Shown here: positions 11,126-21,384 of the stretch, in pieces | Numbering within the stretch: the stretch's first letter is position 1 | Layout of the letters: each line of letters opens with the position of its first letter | Source: Ophioceras dolichostomum | Taxonomy: Eukaryota > Ascomycota > Sordariomycetes > Magnaporthales > Ophioceraceae | Length of the DNA: 64,000 bases | Direction: 5' to 3' | NCBI GenBank assembly: GCA_003049485.1 | Contig: PYST01000042.1 | Span: forward strand, 116,441-180,440 | Position numbers and translations under genes: made by a program | The notes under the pieces: model-generated | Seen by the model: the letters and a program-made list of their open reading frames with translations, nothing else | The model's database searches: none | Told to the model about the DNA's origin: nothing

Positions 11126-12562
11126 TCACCTCCTTTTCTTCCCGTTGACGTTCCGGCCCGCCCCAACCTTGATCCTTCCGTTGCCACCGGTCCTATCCCC
11201 AGAGAGTATGCCGGGGAGGTAGTCCTCGTCCATGAGGTCCCTGTACCTGGTCCTGCGGTCGGCCTCCACCTTGGCCGTATACTCCTTCTGGTCCTCAGCC
11301 AGGATCAGGTCGCGGCCCCAGCCGTTCTTGCCGCCTTGCGGGCCAGAGGACCCCGATGCCAACTTCCCGCTGGCGCTGCCGTGGACGGGCTTGGGGATAC
11401 TGAAGACGTTGCCCCGGTTGTTCCATTGGAAGTTGCGCTTCAGGTGGATCTTGAAGTTCCCGGACGAGTCGGTCGAGCACGAGGTGCGCGTGAGCGTAGC
11501 TTGCCCGCACGACGGGCAGAACTGCTTGTCCATCTTACGCGTGACGGTGAAGCAGCCGTGGCAGCGCAGCACCCAGCTCTTTAGGTGCGTGATGCGAGAC
11601 AGCGCGGGGGACACCACGTTGAGGTTGATGCGGATCGCGACGTTCTGCATCGCGTAGTCGGATGTGAGGAGGCAGGCCTGCAGGATCCGCTGGGTCGGCT
11701 GTGGTCCTGCTAGAATTCCGTTCTCTTTGGCCTGGTGTTTCTTGATGTTGGAAGGGGTAATCCATTCTCCGTCGCTGTCGTCGGAGCCCTCTCCGTCTTC
11801 AGGGGTCTGACCATGCGTTTCCGATGTTGGCTTCGAGGCGGCGTTGTCATCTGGCGTTTCCGAACTAATATCGAGTTTCTGTCCTTCGGTAGTAGCCGAC
11901 TCTGATATATCCTCGCCTGCGTTCTCGGTAGGCATATCGATATCGACGCTACTGCTCGTTTTGGCCTCCGACTCTACGGATGCAGGCTCCTCTGTCGTCT
12001 GGGTCGGTTCTGAGGATGACAACTCCTCGGTGCCAGTCGTTGAGGATTCTGCCGGGGCATTTTCGACTGTGGCATTCTCGGAGCCACCCTTCTTAGGGGC
12101 ACTCCCGTTCACCCGTTTCTGGTTCGGCTCTTTCCTCAGCCTCCAGTCCCCGCCGTTTCGCTCGATCTCGAGTTCGTACGTCAGAGCTATGAGGTGTATG
12201 TCGGGCCGACTCAGCACCTCCAGATCCCCTGTTCGCCGGGCGAAGTCGGTAACAAACTTGATGCTCTCTGGCCTCGGACTGCGCAGCTTCAGGAACGGGA
12301 GAAGCGTAGAGTTGATGCGTGTCCGTGTCTGCTCGTCCCGGATCTCGCTAAGCACCGCAGGAATAGTGTACAGCTTTTCGGCTTGGGCCACCAGAGTGCT
12401 GATCGCCGGATCGCCTTTGATCAGGGGGCCGGTATCTAAGATTAAGCTGTGGAAGGGCCTCGGAGGTGCGGAGGAAGTCGAGGGAGGTTCTAGAGGAGCA
12501 GTCGCAGAAACTTGAGGCGGGGAGTCCGCAACGGGCTCTGCTGGCGCCGCCGATGGAGCCAT
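11126..12562 (-). CDS. NOB1: Nob1 endonuclease (20S pre-rRNA D-site cleavage)
   Basis: Nob1 cleaves 20S pre-rRNA to mature 18S rRNA in late cytoplasmic pre-40S particles. The N-terminal PIN domain starts at LILDTGPLIKGD (Asp about 43) and contains the TIPAVLSEIRDEQTR helix and LSRPDIHLIALTYELE, which supplies further acidic active-site residues. A long Ser/Thr/Glu-rich, probably disordered linker (about 145-290) follows. A zinc ribbon (CHGC then CPSCG, about 330-350) comes next, and the C-terminus is basic (RNVNGKKRR). The open frame extends 22 codons further upstream, but I chose the ATG at 12562 (MAPSAAP) because the upstream residues are not family-like. This gives 478 aa, usual for filamentous fungi. 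Single exon. It is divergent from the kinesin gene. Confidence 0.93.
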   Translation of the reverse strand: MAPSAAPAEPVADSPPQVSATAPLEPPSTSSAPPRPFHSLILDTGPLIKGDPAISTLVAQAEKLYTIPAVLSEIRDEQTRTRINSTLLPFLKLRSPRPESIKFVTDFARRTGDLEVLSRPDIHLIALTYELEIERNGGDWRLRKEPNQKRVNGSAPKKGGSENATVENAPAESSTTGTEELSSSEPTQTTEEPASVESEAKTSSSVDIDMPTENAGEDISESATTEGQKLDISSETPDDNAASKPTSETHGQTPEDGEGSDDSDGEWITPSNIKKHQAKENGILAGPQPTQRILQACLLTSDYAMQNVAIRINLNVVSPALSRITHLKSWVLRCHGCFTVTRKMDKQFCPSCGQATLTRTSCSTDSSGNFKIHLKRNFQWNNRGNVFSIPKPVHGSASGKLASGSSGPQGGKNGWGRDLILAEDQKEYTAKVEADRRTRYRDLMDEDYLPGILSGDRTGGNGRIKVGAGRNVNGKKRR

Positions 12563-13751
12563 ACTCAATGACACAGTCTCTGGAATGAATTCAGAAACGA
12601 CAAGTGCTATCTGATGACTGCCGGTCAAAATCGCCCCAAACTGAGCAATGCTCGTGAAAACGGCCAGGAAAAAAGGGAGGCACTGGAGCTGGAGGGGTAA
12701 GCATCGAGGCCGAAAATTTTGGCGGTGACGGGCAGAATTCGCGGGGCAAGATGTGCGATTGCTGCAGGGTCGATCGATGTGGACACTAAGCCACTTACGG
12801 TATCATTTTAATTTTGAGGACCTTGACACATTAAGCCGGTTCGAGTAGTGAATGTCTCGACCTTTTGATCCGGCTGCATTTTTCTGCTGTCATCAGGCGG
12901 GAACCAACAGATAGCCTGGGCTTTCATCGTTTCAGCGAAGGCTCGAGTCTGGAGACCTGCGGTTGCACGGTGACCTGGTTCTCGTTCTCTACAAGGCAAA
13001 GAGGCTTGTTGCTCGAAAATGCCGATGAAACGGGAGCCGAACCCTGGGGAACGCCCGTGAACTGCCCCGTGAACTGGCCAGGATGACGACTGACACGTGA
13101 ATAAACCTTAATTTCCCAACTATGACGAACATTTCCCGGCCCAATGAAGAAGTCATGCGCGACCGCGTCCTGCAATTTGTTGACACGAGTGAGCGAGGAA
13201 CCATGTCCAGGGAACCTCCAAAGCGTCGCAAGACGACGAGTTATACTTTCCCTCCTTTTTTGTCTTCTGGAAAGCATTTCTTTGAGTTTCTGTGTCCTCA
13301 TTCTGCTTTGCGCTTCCTTTTTTGAGAACCGTATCGTTTTACCTCATCGCCAACGGAACCATCGGGCGCAGCAACAGAAGCTCTTCCTTTCTCCGCTTGC
13401 CTCGAATTCGCTGGCAAAAAGGGGAGTTGGTCCCACTCTACTCTCGGTCATCTAAACTCCAGAATCACTTTTCTCGATCGAATATCCACCACCAGCTTTG
13501 ATTCCCGCTTTACCGATCTCAAGCGAAACCGAACAGATCACTTCTGCGGAGAATGATCACGAACAGGCGCTGTCCTGACTTCCGCTGCTCCTCAGTCCTC
13601 GACCGCCGCCGTCGCATGAACGCCCCTTCTCGTCCGCCGCCCTCTTGACCGCTCGCCTCACCGAGCGACCGCGGAGAGACCTGCCAAAGCACGGAAGTCG
13701 CGCGTGCACACTTCGCCGCTGGCAGGTCTTTCTTCCTAGAAATCTACCACC
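12563..13751. other. Divergent promoter region, NOB1 and kinesin
   Basis: A 1.2-kb spacer between two divergent starts. The kinesin-proximal 500 bases are pyrimidine-rich, as expected for a leader. The overlapping short ORFs on both strands have no recognisable domain. Confidence 0.55.
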
Positions 13752-16700
13752 ATGTCTCCCGCAGCGCCCGCCGGCGGCGGCAACATCAAGGTTGTCGTCC
13801 GTGTCCGGCCTTTTAATGGACGAGAAATCGACCGCAACGCGCAATGCATCGTTGAGATGAAAGACAACCAGACCGTCCTCACGCCACCAACAGACCTCAC
13901 GCACGTTACTGGAGGAAAAGGGAACAAGGACGTCAGCCAAAAGGTCTTCGCGTTCGACAAGTCGTACTGGTCGTTTGCGAGGGACGCCCCCAACTATGCC
14001 GGACAGTCGAACCTGTTCGATGACTTGGGGAGGCCGCTTCTGGACAACGCGTTTCAAGGCTATAACAACTGTATCTTCGCCTACGGTCAGACAGGCTCGG
14101 GGAAGTCGTACTCGATGATGGGGTACGGCAAGGAGGCAGGCATTATCCCGATGATTTGCCAGGACATGTTCAAGCGCATAGAGAAGATGCAGTCGGACCC
14201 AAACCTGAAGTGCACAGTCGAGGTCTCATATCTCGAGATCTACAACGAGCGAGTGCGCGATCTCCTGAACCCCACGACAAAGGGAAATCTGAAGGTTCGA
14301 GAGCACCCGTCGACCGGCCCATACGTCGAGGATCTTGCCAAGCTTGTCGTCGGTAGCTTCCAGGAAATTGAGCATCTCATGGACGAAGGCAATAAAGCGC
14401 GAACGGTTGCAGCGACGAACATGAACGAGACGTCGAGTCGAAGTCACGCCGTATTCACCCTCATGCTCACGCAGAAGCGATACGATGTGGAGACGAAGAT
14501 GGCTATGGAGAAGGGCGCCAAAATCAGCCTGGTCGACTTGGCAGGCTCTGAACGAGCAACATCAACAGGCGCGACTGGCGCGCGACTAAAAGAAGGTGCC
14601 GAGATCAACCGATCACTTTCGACACTTGGCCGTGTGATCGCGGCGCTAGCGGATCTCTCCACGGGGAAGAAGAAGAAGGGCGGCGCTGGCGGCCAGGTGC
14701 CCTACCGAGACAGTGTGTTGACGTGGCTGCTGAAGGACTCGCTGGGAGGAAACAGTATGACGGCTATGATCGCCGCGATCAGCCCCGCAGACATCAACTA
14801 CGACGAGACGCTGAGCACACTACGATACGCCGATTCGGCCAAGCGCATCAAGAACCACGCTGTTGTCAACGAAGATGCTAATGCTCGGATGATCCGGGAG
14901 CTGAAGGAGGAGTTGGCGCTTCTCAGGGGCAAGCTTGGAGGCGGAGGTGGAGGCGGCGGAGTGGGCGTACCCGCAGACGAGGTCTATGCCGAAGGGACCC
15001 CGCTAGATCAACAGATCGTCAGCATCACCCAGCCCGACGGGACCATCAAGAAGGTGTCGAAGGCGGAAATTGCCGAGCAGCTGAACCAGAGCGAAAAGCT
15101 GTTGCAGGACCTCAACCAGACTTGGGAGCAGAAGCTGCAGAAGACGGAAGAGATCCACAAGGAACGAGAAGCTGCCCTGGAGGAGCTGGGCATCAGCATC
15201 GAGAAGGGCTTCATCGGCCTGAGTACGCCAAAGAAGATGCCTCACCTGGTCAATTTGTCGGACGATCCACTACTGGCCGAATGCCTGGTATACAATCTCA
15301 AGCCCGGGACGACCAAGGTTGGCAACGGCGAATCCAACGCCGATCACCAGGCGGGTATCCGACTCAACGGCTCTGGGATCTTGCACGATCACTGCACCTT
15401 CGAAAACGCAGTATCAGATGGAACGGTCACTATCATCCCGTGCGAGGGCGCCTCCGTCATGGTCAACGGCAAGCGAATCACCGAGCCCAAACAACTGCAC
15501 TCGGGCTACCGCGTTATCCTCGGCGACTTCCACATATTCCGGTTCAACCATCCCATGGAAGCCAGGGCAGAGAGGGCAGAGCAGAGCCTTCTGCGCCAGT
15601 CCATCACAGCAAGTCAACTGCAGAACCTCGAGAGGTCGCCACTCGGGACGCCCTCTCGAGGGCACGAACGATCGGTTAGCAAGGCGGGATCAGAGTTTGG
15701 CGACACCAGTCGCCCCGACTCGCCGGCACCGTTCCGAAACGGGCGCGACTCCGACTGGTCTTTTGCCCGACGAGAGGCCGCCGGTGCCATTCTCGGCTCC
15801 GACCAGAACTTCGCCAAGCTGAACGACGAGGAGCTCAACGCGCTATTTGAGCAGCTTCAGCGAGCTCGAGCGGAACGCGTCAACGGCCGCGAAGGCGAAG
15901 AAGACATGGAGTCGATGGCGTCTTATCCAATCCGCGAAAAGTACCTCTCTACAGGGACTATCGACAACTTCTCATTGGACACAGCTCTCACTATGCCCTC
16001 CACACCCAAGCAGGGAGAGGTCGAAGACAAGCTGCGTGAGGTTCGGGAAGAGATGCAAACCCAGCTGGACAAGCAAAAAGAGGAGTACCGGGACCAGTTG
16101 AAGACGGCCGAGGCCGCAAACGTCGAGGTCGAGGAGATCAAGAGAGAGAAGGCGAGAATGGAGGAGGCGCTGATTCAACTTAAGGCGGACATGCAAAGCC
16201 AGCTCGAGGTACAGAGGAAGGAGTTCGAGGCAAAGATCGAAAGGCTCGACCCGCTCAAGCGACCCAAGGCCAATCCAAAGCTGTCCGCTGAAGAGATTGA
16301 GCGCGCCAAAGTCGTGGCCACCCGATGGAGAAAGCGGCGCTTCGTGCATATGGCCGAGACGCTGCTACAGCACGCATCTACTCTCAAGGAAGCCCAGGTC
16401 ATGAGCCAGGAACTTGAGGAGCATGTCGTCTTCCAGTTCACCGTTGTGGATGTCGGCCATGCCATCTGCTCATCCTACGACCTTGTGCTCAACAATCTTG
16501 ACAGCGAGGGTGACGACCCCGCGTTGGAGCAGGCACCGAAGCCATGTATTGGAGTGCGGGTTATCGACTTCAAGGATAGCTCCGCGAGGCTATGGAGTCT
16601 GGAGAAACTTCACGATCGCGTGCGGCAGATGCGGCAGATGTACCAGTATCTGGACGAGCCGGACTACTCCCAACACCTGAGCTTCGACAACCCGTTCGTC

Positions 16701-19133
16701 GAGACCTGCATGCCGCACTACTCGCTCATAGGCGAGACCGACGTGCCGCTGAAGGCGGTCTTCGAGAGCCGCGTGCAGGATTTCGCGCTGGACGTGCTCT
16801 CACCGTACACGTCTCACGCCATCGGCATCATCAAGCTGTCGCTAGAGCCGTCGAGCGCGCGGGCGCCCTCAAACACGCTCAAGTTCAACGTGGTGATGAG
16901 CGAAATGCTAGGGTTTGCGGAGCGCGAGGGTACGGAGGTGCACGCGCAACTCTTCATCCCCGGTGTTTCTGAAGAGGACGGCATCACTACGACGCAGATG
17001 ATTCAAGACTTCGACGAGGAGCCTATTCGGTTCGAGAGCGTTCATAGCATGAGCGTTCCGCTTTTTGGGTCCCAGGACCTCAGCCTGAGGGTCGCCATCT
17101 TCGCCAAGGTCTCAACTATGCATCTCGAGAAGCTCCTCAGCTGGGACGACATGAGAGATGCCGTACCCGTCTCGCGCAGCAGACCCAGAGCGGCAAGGAT
17201 CGCGGAGTCGCAGTTCTACACCGAGGAAAAACACGACCTGCTCGCACGTGTCCAGATCCTAGAGATGGACGAGAATGGCAAGTACGTGCCCGTGGAAGTC
17301 ACGCAGACTGGCGAGCTCGACGCGGGTACTTTCCAGCTCCACCAGGGGTTGCAACGGCGGATCGCTATCAACCTGAATCACAGCTCAGGCGACGCCCTCC
17401 CTTGGGATAACGTGCCCTCTCTTCGTGTCGGCAAGATCCAGCTCGTGGACCCCGCCGGCAAGACCCCAGACATGTCCTCCTCGTCGGCAGACATCCCGCT
17501 AAAGGTCGCTTCAGAGCCCGTCTTCCGCCACAACGCCAACGGCACCCGCAGCATCACCATCATGGGCCAGTGGGACTCAAGTTTACACGAATCACTGCTT
17601 CTTGACCGCGTCACCGCCGACAAGTACAAGGTGCAGATGTGCCTCTCCTGGGAAATCACGTCGGACAAGCTCGCCGAGCCCGTGAAGTTCTCCATGGACC
17701 TCTACTGCCAGGTCTTGTCCCGATCCTTCGTCCGTCAGACGTCACTCCTCTCCTCGCTGTGGCAGAGCATCAGGATTGTGCGCTCCACCTCGGCCATCTT
17801 CACCGTGTCGATGCGACCTGCACCCATCAAGAGGGTGTGTGACATCTGGCGCCTGAACAGCCAGCATGACTACGTCAAAGGCGAGGAGCACCTGACTGCT
17901 TGGACTCCCCGGGGTGTGTCGCTGGTCAGCGACTTCATCAATGCAAGGAGCAAGAGGAGACGCATTGCTGAGGTGGCTGCGGTTCAGAACTTTGTTCGAA
18001 GGATTGGACACCCTGAGCCCAAAATCAAGCCAGGCCAGGACACCGAGGATGACGAGTACCCAGACATTCCTCCACCGAAGGGCTCACGCCCAGATGACCT
18101 GGACTCGATCGACGAGCTCCTTCAGGACACCCCCGAAGCTTCACAAATCTTGTCACCAATGTCGCCACCCCCTAAATCCGACAAATCTGATGGCACGGCG
18201 GAACCGGAAGAGCCGGAAGAACCCACCATCACAATATCCGACCTGAACGGGAACCACGAACACCCGACGTACTCGGAGCACGAAGCCTCCCTGCTGAATC
18301 GGTGCCTGAAGCTGTGGACGAGCTACCCGGATCCGTCGGTCCGAATACTCAGCCCTGCCAACACGAGCCCGCCGGCCAATGGGGTCGCACCAGATCCTGT
18401 CAGCACCCCAGGCTTGGTCACAACTGTGGTCCGTGCCACCAAGAATCCTACCGTCATGAAGGGCGGTTATCTCTTAGTACCTAGCAGCGACTCGAGCCGC
18501 TGGGTCAAGCGGTTCGTCGAGCTACGACGCCCATACCTCCACATACACAGCGTTCATGACGGCGAGGAGGTCGCCATCGTCGGCCTCCGGAACTCTCGCG
18601 TCGACAGTCAACCAGGGATCTTGGGGCTCCTCGAGGCGGAAGGGCATGGCCATGACCATGATCAAGATCCGGACCACGAAGATCACCCGAATGAGCAGCA
18701 CGATCAGAACAGTGATGACACCACCAACAACAATGTCGACCGCGTGAAGATAGGCCACCGGAGGACATCCTCCGGTCGTCTGATATCCTCCATCTGGACC
18801 GGCTCCGGGCCCGTTTCCTCCCCATCGAAGCCACGGACGGGTCTCGCGAGTCTCAGCGAGCGATTACAGGCCGGCGTGTTCGCCATCTACGGCACGGACA
18901 ACACCTGGCTCTTCGCCGCCCGCAGCGAGCGCGAGAAGATGGACTGGATCTTCCGCATCGACCAGAGCTACATCTCGTCCGCCAGCGCCAGCGCCAGCGG
19001 CAGTGGGACTGCGAGCCCCCGTGGCGTCGGGGCGTATCCCAGAGATTACAGCAGCAACAGCTACACCAACCACCCTCATGTTGACGACGATGATGACATT
19101 TCTACTCCTTCGCGCGCTGGTGCGGCCGCCTGA
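13752..19133 (+). CDS. Kinesin-3 motor (Unc104/KIF1A, UncA type)
   Basis: A 1793-aa plus-end microtubule motor predicted to carry early endosomes or other vesicles. The N-terminal motor has KVVVRVRPFNGRE, P-loop GQTGSGKS (about 112-119), switch I NETSSRSH, and switch II LVDLAGSER (about 260). A glycine run (GGGGGGG, about 397-403) follows the neck. The FHA domain (about 510-605) contains NLKPGTTKVG and the LNGSGILHDHC core. Short coiled coils (about 650-840), an IQ-like basic segment (VVATRWRKRRF) and the kinesin-like central domain (about 950-1390) follow. A C-terminal PH domain (MKGGYLLVP...RWVKRFVELRRPYL, about 1570-1740) ends with FAIYGTDNTWLFAA and a WIFRIDQSY helix. The PH domain is interrupted by a His/Asp/Glu-rich insert (about 1632-1655). 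The frame is open for 5.4 kb without introns, unusual next to multi-exon neighbours. Family assignment is certain. Confidence 0.97.
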   Translation: MSPAAPAGGGNIKVVVRVRPFNGREIDRNAQCIVEMKDNQTVLTPPTDLTHVTGGKGNKDVSQKVFAFDKSYWSFARDAPNYAGQSNLFDDLGRPLLDNAFQGYNNCIFAYGQTGSGKSYSMMGYGKEAGIIPMICQDMFKRIEKMQSDPNLKCTVEVSYLEIYNERVRDLLNPTTKGNLKVREHPSTGPYVEDLAKLVVGSFQEIEHLMDEGNKARTVAATNMNETSSRSHAVFTLMLTQKRYDVETKMAMEKGAKISLVDLAGSERATSTGATGARLKEGAEINRSLSTLGRVIAALADLSTGKKKKGGAGGQVPYRDSVLTWLLKDSLGGNSMTAMIAAISPADINYDETLSTLRYADSAKRIKNHAVVNEDANARMIRELKEELALLRGKLGGGGGGGGVGVPADEVYAEGTPLDQQIVSITQPDGTIKKVSKAEIAEQLNQSEKLLQDLNQTWEQKLQKTEEIHKEREAALEELGISIEKGFIGLSTPKKMPHLVNLSDDPLLAECLVYNLKPGTTKVGNGESNADHQAGIRLNGSGILHDHCTFENAVSDGTVTIIPCEGASVMVNGKRITEPKQLHSGYRVILGDFHIFRFNHPMEARAERAEQSLLRQSITASQLQNLERSPLGTPSRGHERSVSKAGSEFGDTSRPDSPAPFRNGRDSDWSFARREAAGAILGSDQNFAKLNDEELNALFEQLQRARAERVNGREGEEDMESMASYPIREKYLSTGTIDNFSLDTALTMPSTPKQGEVEDKLREVREEMQTQLDKQKEEYRDQLKTAEAANVEVEEIKREKARMEEALIQLKADMQSQLEVQRKEFEAKIERLDPLKRPKANPKLSAEEIERAKVVATRWRKRRFVHMAETLLQHASTLKEAQVMSQELEEHVVFQFTVVDVGHAICSSYDLVLNNLDSEGDDPALEQAPKPCIGVRVIDFKDSSARLWSLEKLHDRVRQMRQMYQYLDEPDYSQHLSFDNPFVETCMPHYSLIGETDVPLKAVFESRVQDFALDVLSPYTSHAIGIIKLSLEPSSARAPSNTLKFNVVMSEMLGFAEREGTEVHAQLFIPGVSEEDGITTTQMIQDFDEEPIRFESVHSMSVPLFGSQDLSLRVAIFAKVSTMHLEKLLSWDDMRDAVPVSRSRPRAARIAESQFYTEEKHDLLARVQILEMDENGKYVPVEVTQTGELDAGTFQLHQGLQRRIAINLNHSSGDALPWDNVPSLRVGKIQLVDPAGKTPDMSSSSADIPLKVASEPVFRHNANGTRSITIMGQWDSSLHESLLLDRVTADKYKVQMCLSWEITSDKLAEPVKFSMDLYCQVLSRSFVRQTSLLSSLWQSIRIVRSTSAIFTVSMRPAPIKRVCDIWRLNSQHDYVKGEEHLTAWTPRGVSLVSDFINARSKRRRIAEVAAVQNFVRRIGHPEPKIKPGQDTEDDEYPDIPPPKGSRPDDLDSIDELLQDTPEASQILSPMSPPPKSDKSDGTAEPEEPEEPTITISDLNGNHEHPTYSEHEASLLNRCLKLWTSYPDPSVRILSPANTSPPANGVAPDPVSTPGLVTTVVRATKNPTVMKGGYLLVPSSDSSRWVKRFVELRRPYLHIHSVHDGEEVAIVGLRNSRVDSQPGILGLLEAEGHGHDHDQDPDHEDHPNEQHDQNSDDTTNNNVDRVKIGHRRTSSGRLISSIWTGSGPVSSPSKPRTGLASLSERLQAGVFAIYGTDNTWLFAARSEREKMDWIFRIDQSYISSASASASGSGTASPRGVGAYPRDYSSNSYTNHPHVDDDDDISTPSRAGAAA

Positions 19134-20297
19134 GCAGCACCAGCAAACAGTGTCTCTTCTTTCTTTTGCATCACCTCAGTCTTTTACGCAGATGAACGAG
19201 TCCATGACGATTAGCACTACAGACAGGCTTGTCAAGAGCAGCCCACCTTCTCTTTCTTCTTCTCTAGCTCCCTTTCATCACACTTTCAGCCTTCTCTCAT
19301 CACAGCCTCGCCCTTCCACCATTATATATAAACGCCTATCGTTTTCTCCCACGAAGCAAAACTTCCACCTTCGTTAACTGGATACTCCTCTTTTCTTTTG
19401 TTATAGAGACTTGCGGGAAAGAGACCAAGAATGAAAATTAAGGGATAATGAAACCAGGATACCTACACCTAACCTACATCTGTTTACCCTGTCTGTTTTG
19501 TACTACAACCACAACAATGTGTTCGAGTATCTACCGTCGTCTTGTCAGGTTTATAAAGATTATACCCCCTTCCTGCTGATGACAGCTTGGTTGGCTTTCT
19601 TTTTCTATTCCTTTCTTTGGCTTCCTTCCCTCCCCGTTATCGGGTTCATTGTTGTTAGGGATGAAAGATCTGCTTTTGGATATACCCTGTCAGAATGAGA
19701 GAAAGAGACAGATTGGGCAAGCGGGCTGGCAGACTGGCAGACACTCACCAAATGTGTCTGTAGGATAGGATACTACAACTACTGGTGCTTACCACCACAT
19801 CACGACATCACCACCTCGTCTTATAGATTAGACCTCGACGTTAATACTGCCTCTCGTCGCGGTGTCGATGAACGAGACTTGGCAGTTCAGTTGCGAACGA
19901 AGACCCCGTCCGTTGTAGCCCACCTTCAACTTCTATGATGGTTCGGGAGCGCTTCGTTTTTCCTCGGTCCAGAATTGTACGCGCACGCACGCAGCAGCCG
20001 ACGCACCTACCTCTAGGTGGCCTTCTACACCCGCTCCGAAGAGGAAGGAGACAAGAAGAAGCGGAGTAACGACGTGAACTAGAGAGAACTGTGTACATGG
20101 GCACTGGTGGTTGTCCCCGAACGAGCGTTTGTGACGTCTCTCTGTCTCTCTCGATTCTACCATCACTCAGGGCCTGCGTCTATTCCGATGTACTATACTG
20201 CCTATGTTTATATTCAGTGTCTCTCTCTTCCGTACTACTAAGCCATGCCGTACTAGTGCAAACCCAGCGCCATAAGATACCGCCGCACCTTTTGCTG
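19134..20297. other. Convergent 3' spacer with isolated TATA-like element
   Basis: Lies between the kinesin stop and the stop of the CFEM-like gene. A TATATATAAA word (about 19323) is followed by a C-rich leader-like stretch, but no convincing ORF follows. Otherwise it is T-rich and probably holds the 3' untranslated regions. Confidence 0.5.
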
Positions 20298-21384
20298 TCA
20301 ATATGTTCTCCTGAAAAATTGTAGCCAGCACATTACAACTGTAATGATCAGCAAAGGGATCCCGAGGCCGAGGCCGACACCCAATGCGATCTTGTCTGAT
20401 TGCCTCAGCTCACCGGCATCGGTCGTCTGGTCTGCCGCCGTGACGACAGCCGCGACCACGGTGGTCAGGGACCCGTTTTCGTCCGTCTTAACAACTGTGG
20501 TAAACCTCCCTGTGCCCGGAGTTGTCGTGGCGCCTGTAGCGGCGGTTGCTGGGGAAGTAGTGCTCGCCGGAACCGTTCGGGCTAAACCACACTCTGATCA
20601 GCACGCATTCTCGTCTCCGCATCAAAGGATGTAATCCTTTCTCTAGCATGCTCCTACCTGTTCCCGCCCCGCCGGCGCTTGGAGGCCGAGTGGCCCATGA
20701 ACAGTAGCCACTGTATATCGAGATGGCTCCGGCCACGTCCACGTCGTCCATGCAGGCAGACTTGACGCAGCTGCTGAGGAAGCCCGTGCCCTCGGAGACC
20801 AAGTCGGCCCTGCACATGCAGGAGTCATAGTACGGTGGGCCACACTTGAGGGCGGTCACGAGGTCGTTCGGGTTAGCCCACCACAGGCATTCCTGCGCGC
20901 ACGGCTTCGCACCCGGGAAGGGCCCGTAAGTTGCCAGCGACACGGTGCGCGTGTTTATGTAGGGCGGATAGGTCGTACGACCGCAGTACGCGTCCCAAAC
21001 CAGAAGAGCCTGGCTCAAGTCTACCGCGTTGTTGGTGCACATTTTGTTGACGCAGCTGTTTAAAAACGCCGACCCGCCCGGCAGCAGATCTTGCCGGCAG
21101 ACGCAGGAGTTGAGGTAAGGCTGGGCGCAATTCAGAAAGAAGTCCCCCTGGTTCGGCCCCCAGATGCAAAACTGGGCGCACAACCGTGCTTGCCGGAACA
21201 GATCATGACTGGTGATGGTTACCGTCCCTGTCAGCTGGGCCGAAGCAGGGGGCATGAGACCGCCGAAGAGCGAACAAGTGCTGAGGAGGAGGAAGACTCC
21301 GGCATCCGATCCAAGTTGTCTTGGGCTTCGACTGGTTCGAAGTTTGTCGTGATGGAGAGGCCACCACCCCCTGGAAGATATCAT
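20298..21384 (-). CDS. Membrane protein with two CFEM-like eight-Cys domains
   Basis: Exons 20658-21384 and 20298-20581 (76-nt intron) give 336 aa. A hydrophobic segment (AGVFLLLSTCSLFGG, about 28-42) ends near PASAQ and reads as a signal peptide with an unusually long N-region. Two tandem domains of about 70 residues follow, each with eight cysteines in the order C-x3-C-xn-C-xn-C-x-C-xn-C-x4-C-xn-C (starting LCAQFC and CAQECLWW), which resembles CFEM spacing. A Thr/Ser-rich stalk comes next (exon 2: TVPASTTSPATAATG). The final part is one membrane helix (IALGVGLGLGIPLLIITVVM) and a short tail ending QFFRRTY. This topology suggests a surface receptor- or adhesin-like protein. In fungi, CFEM proteins include haem-binding and virulence-related members, but no specific role is shown here. 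If the intron were retained, translation would shift into an unrelated C-terminus without the helix, which favours splicing. Confidence 0.82.
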
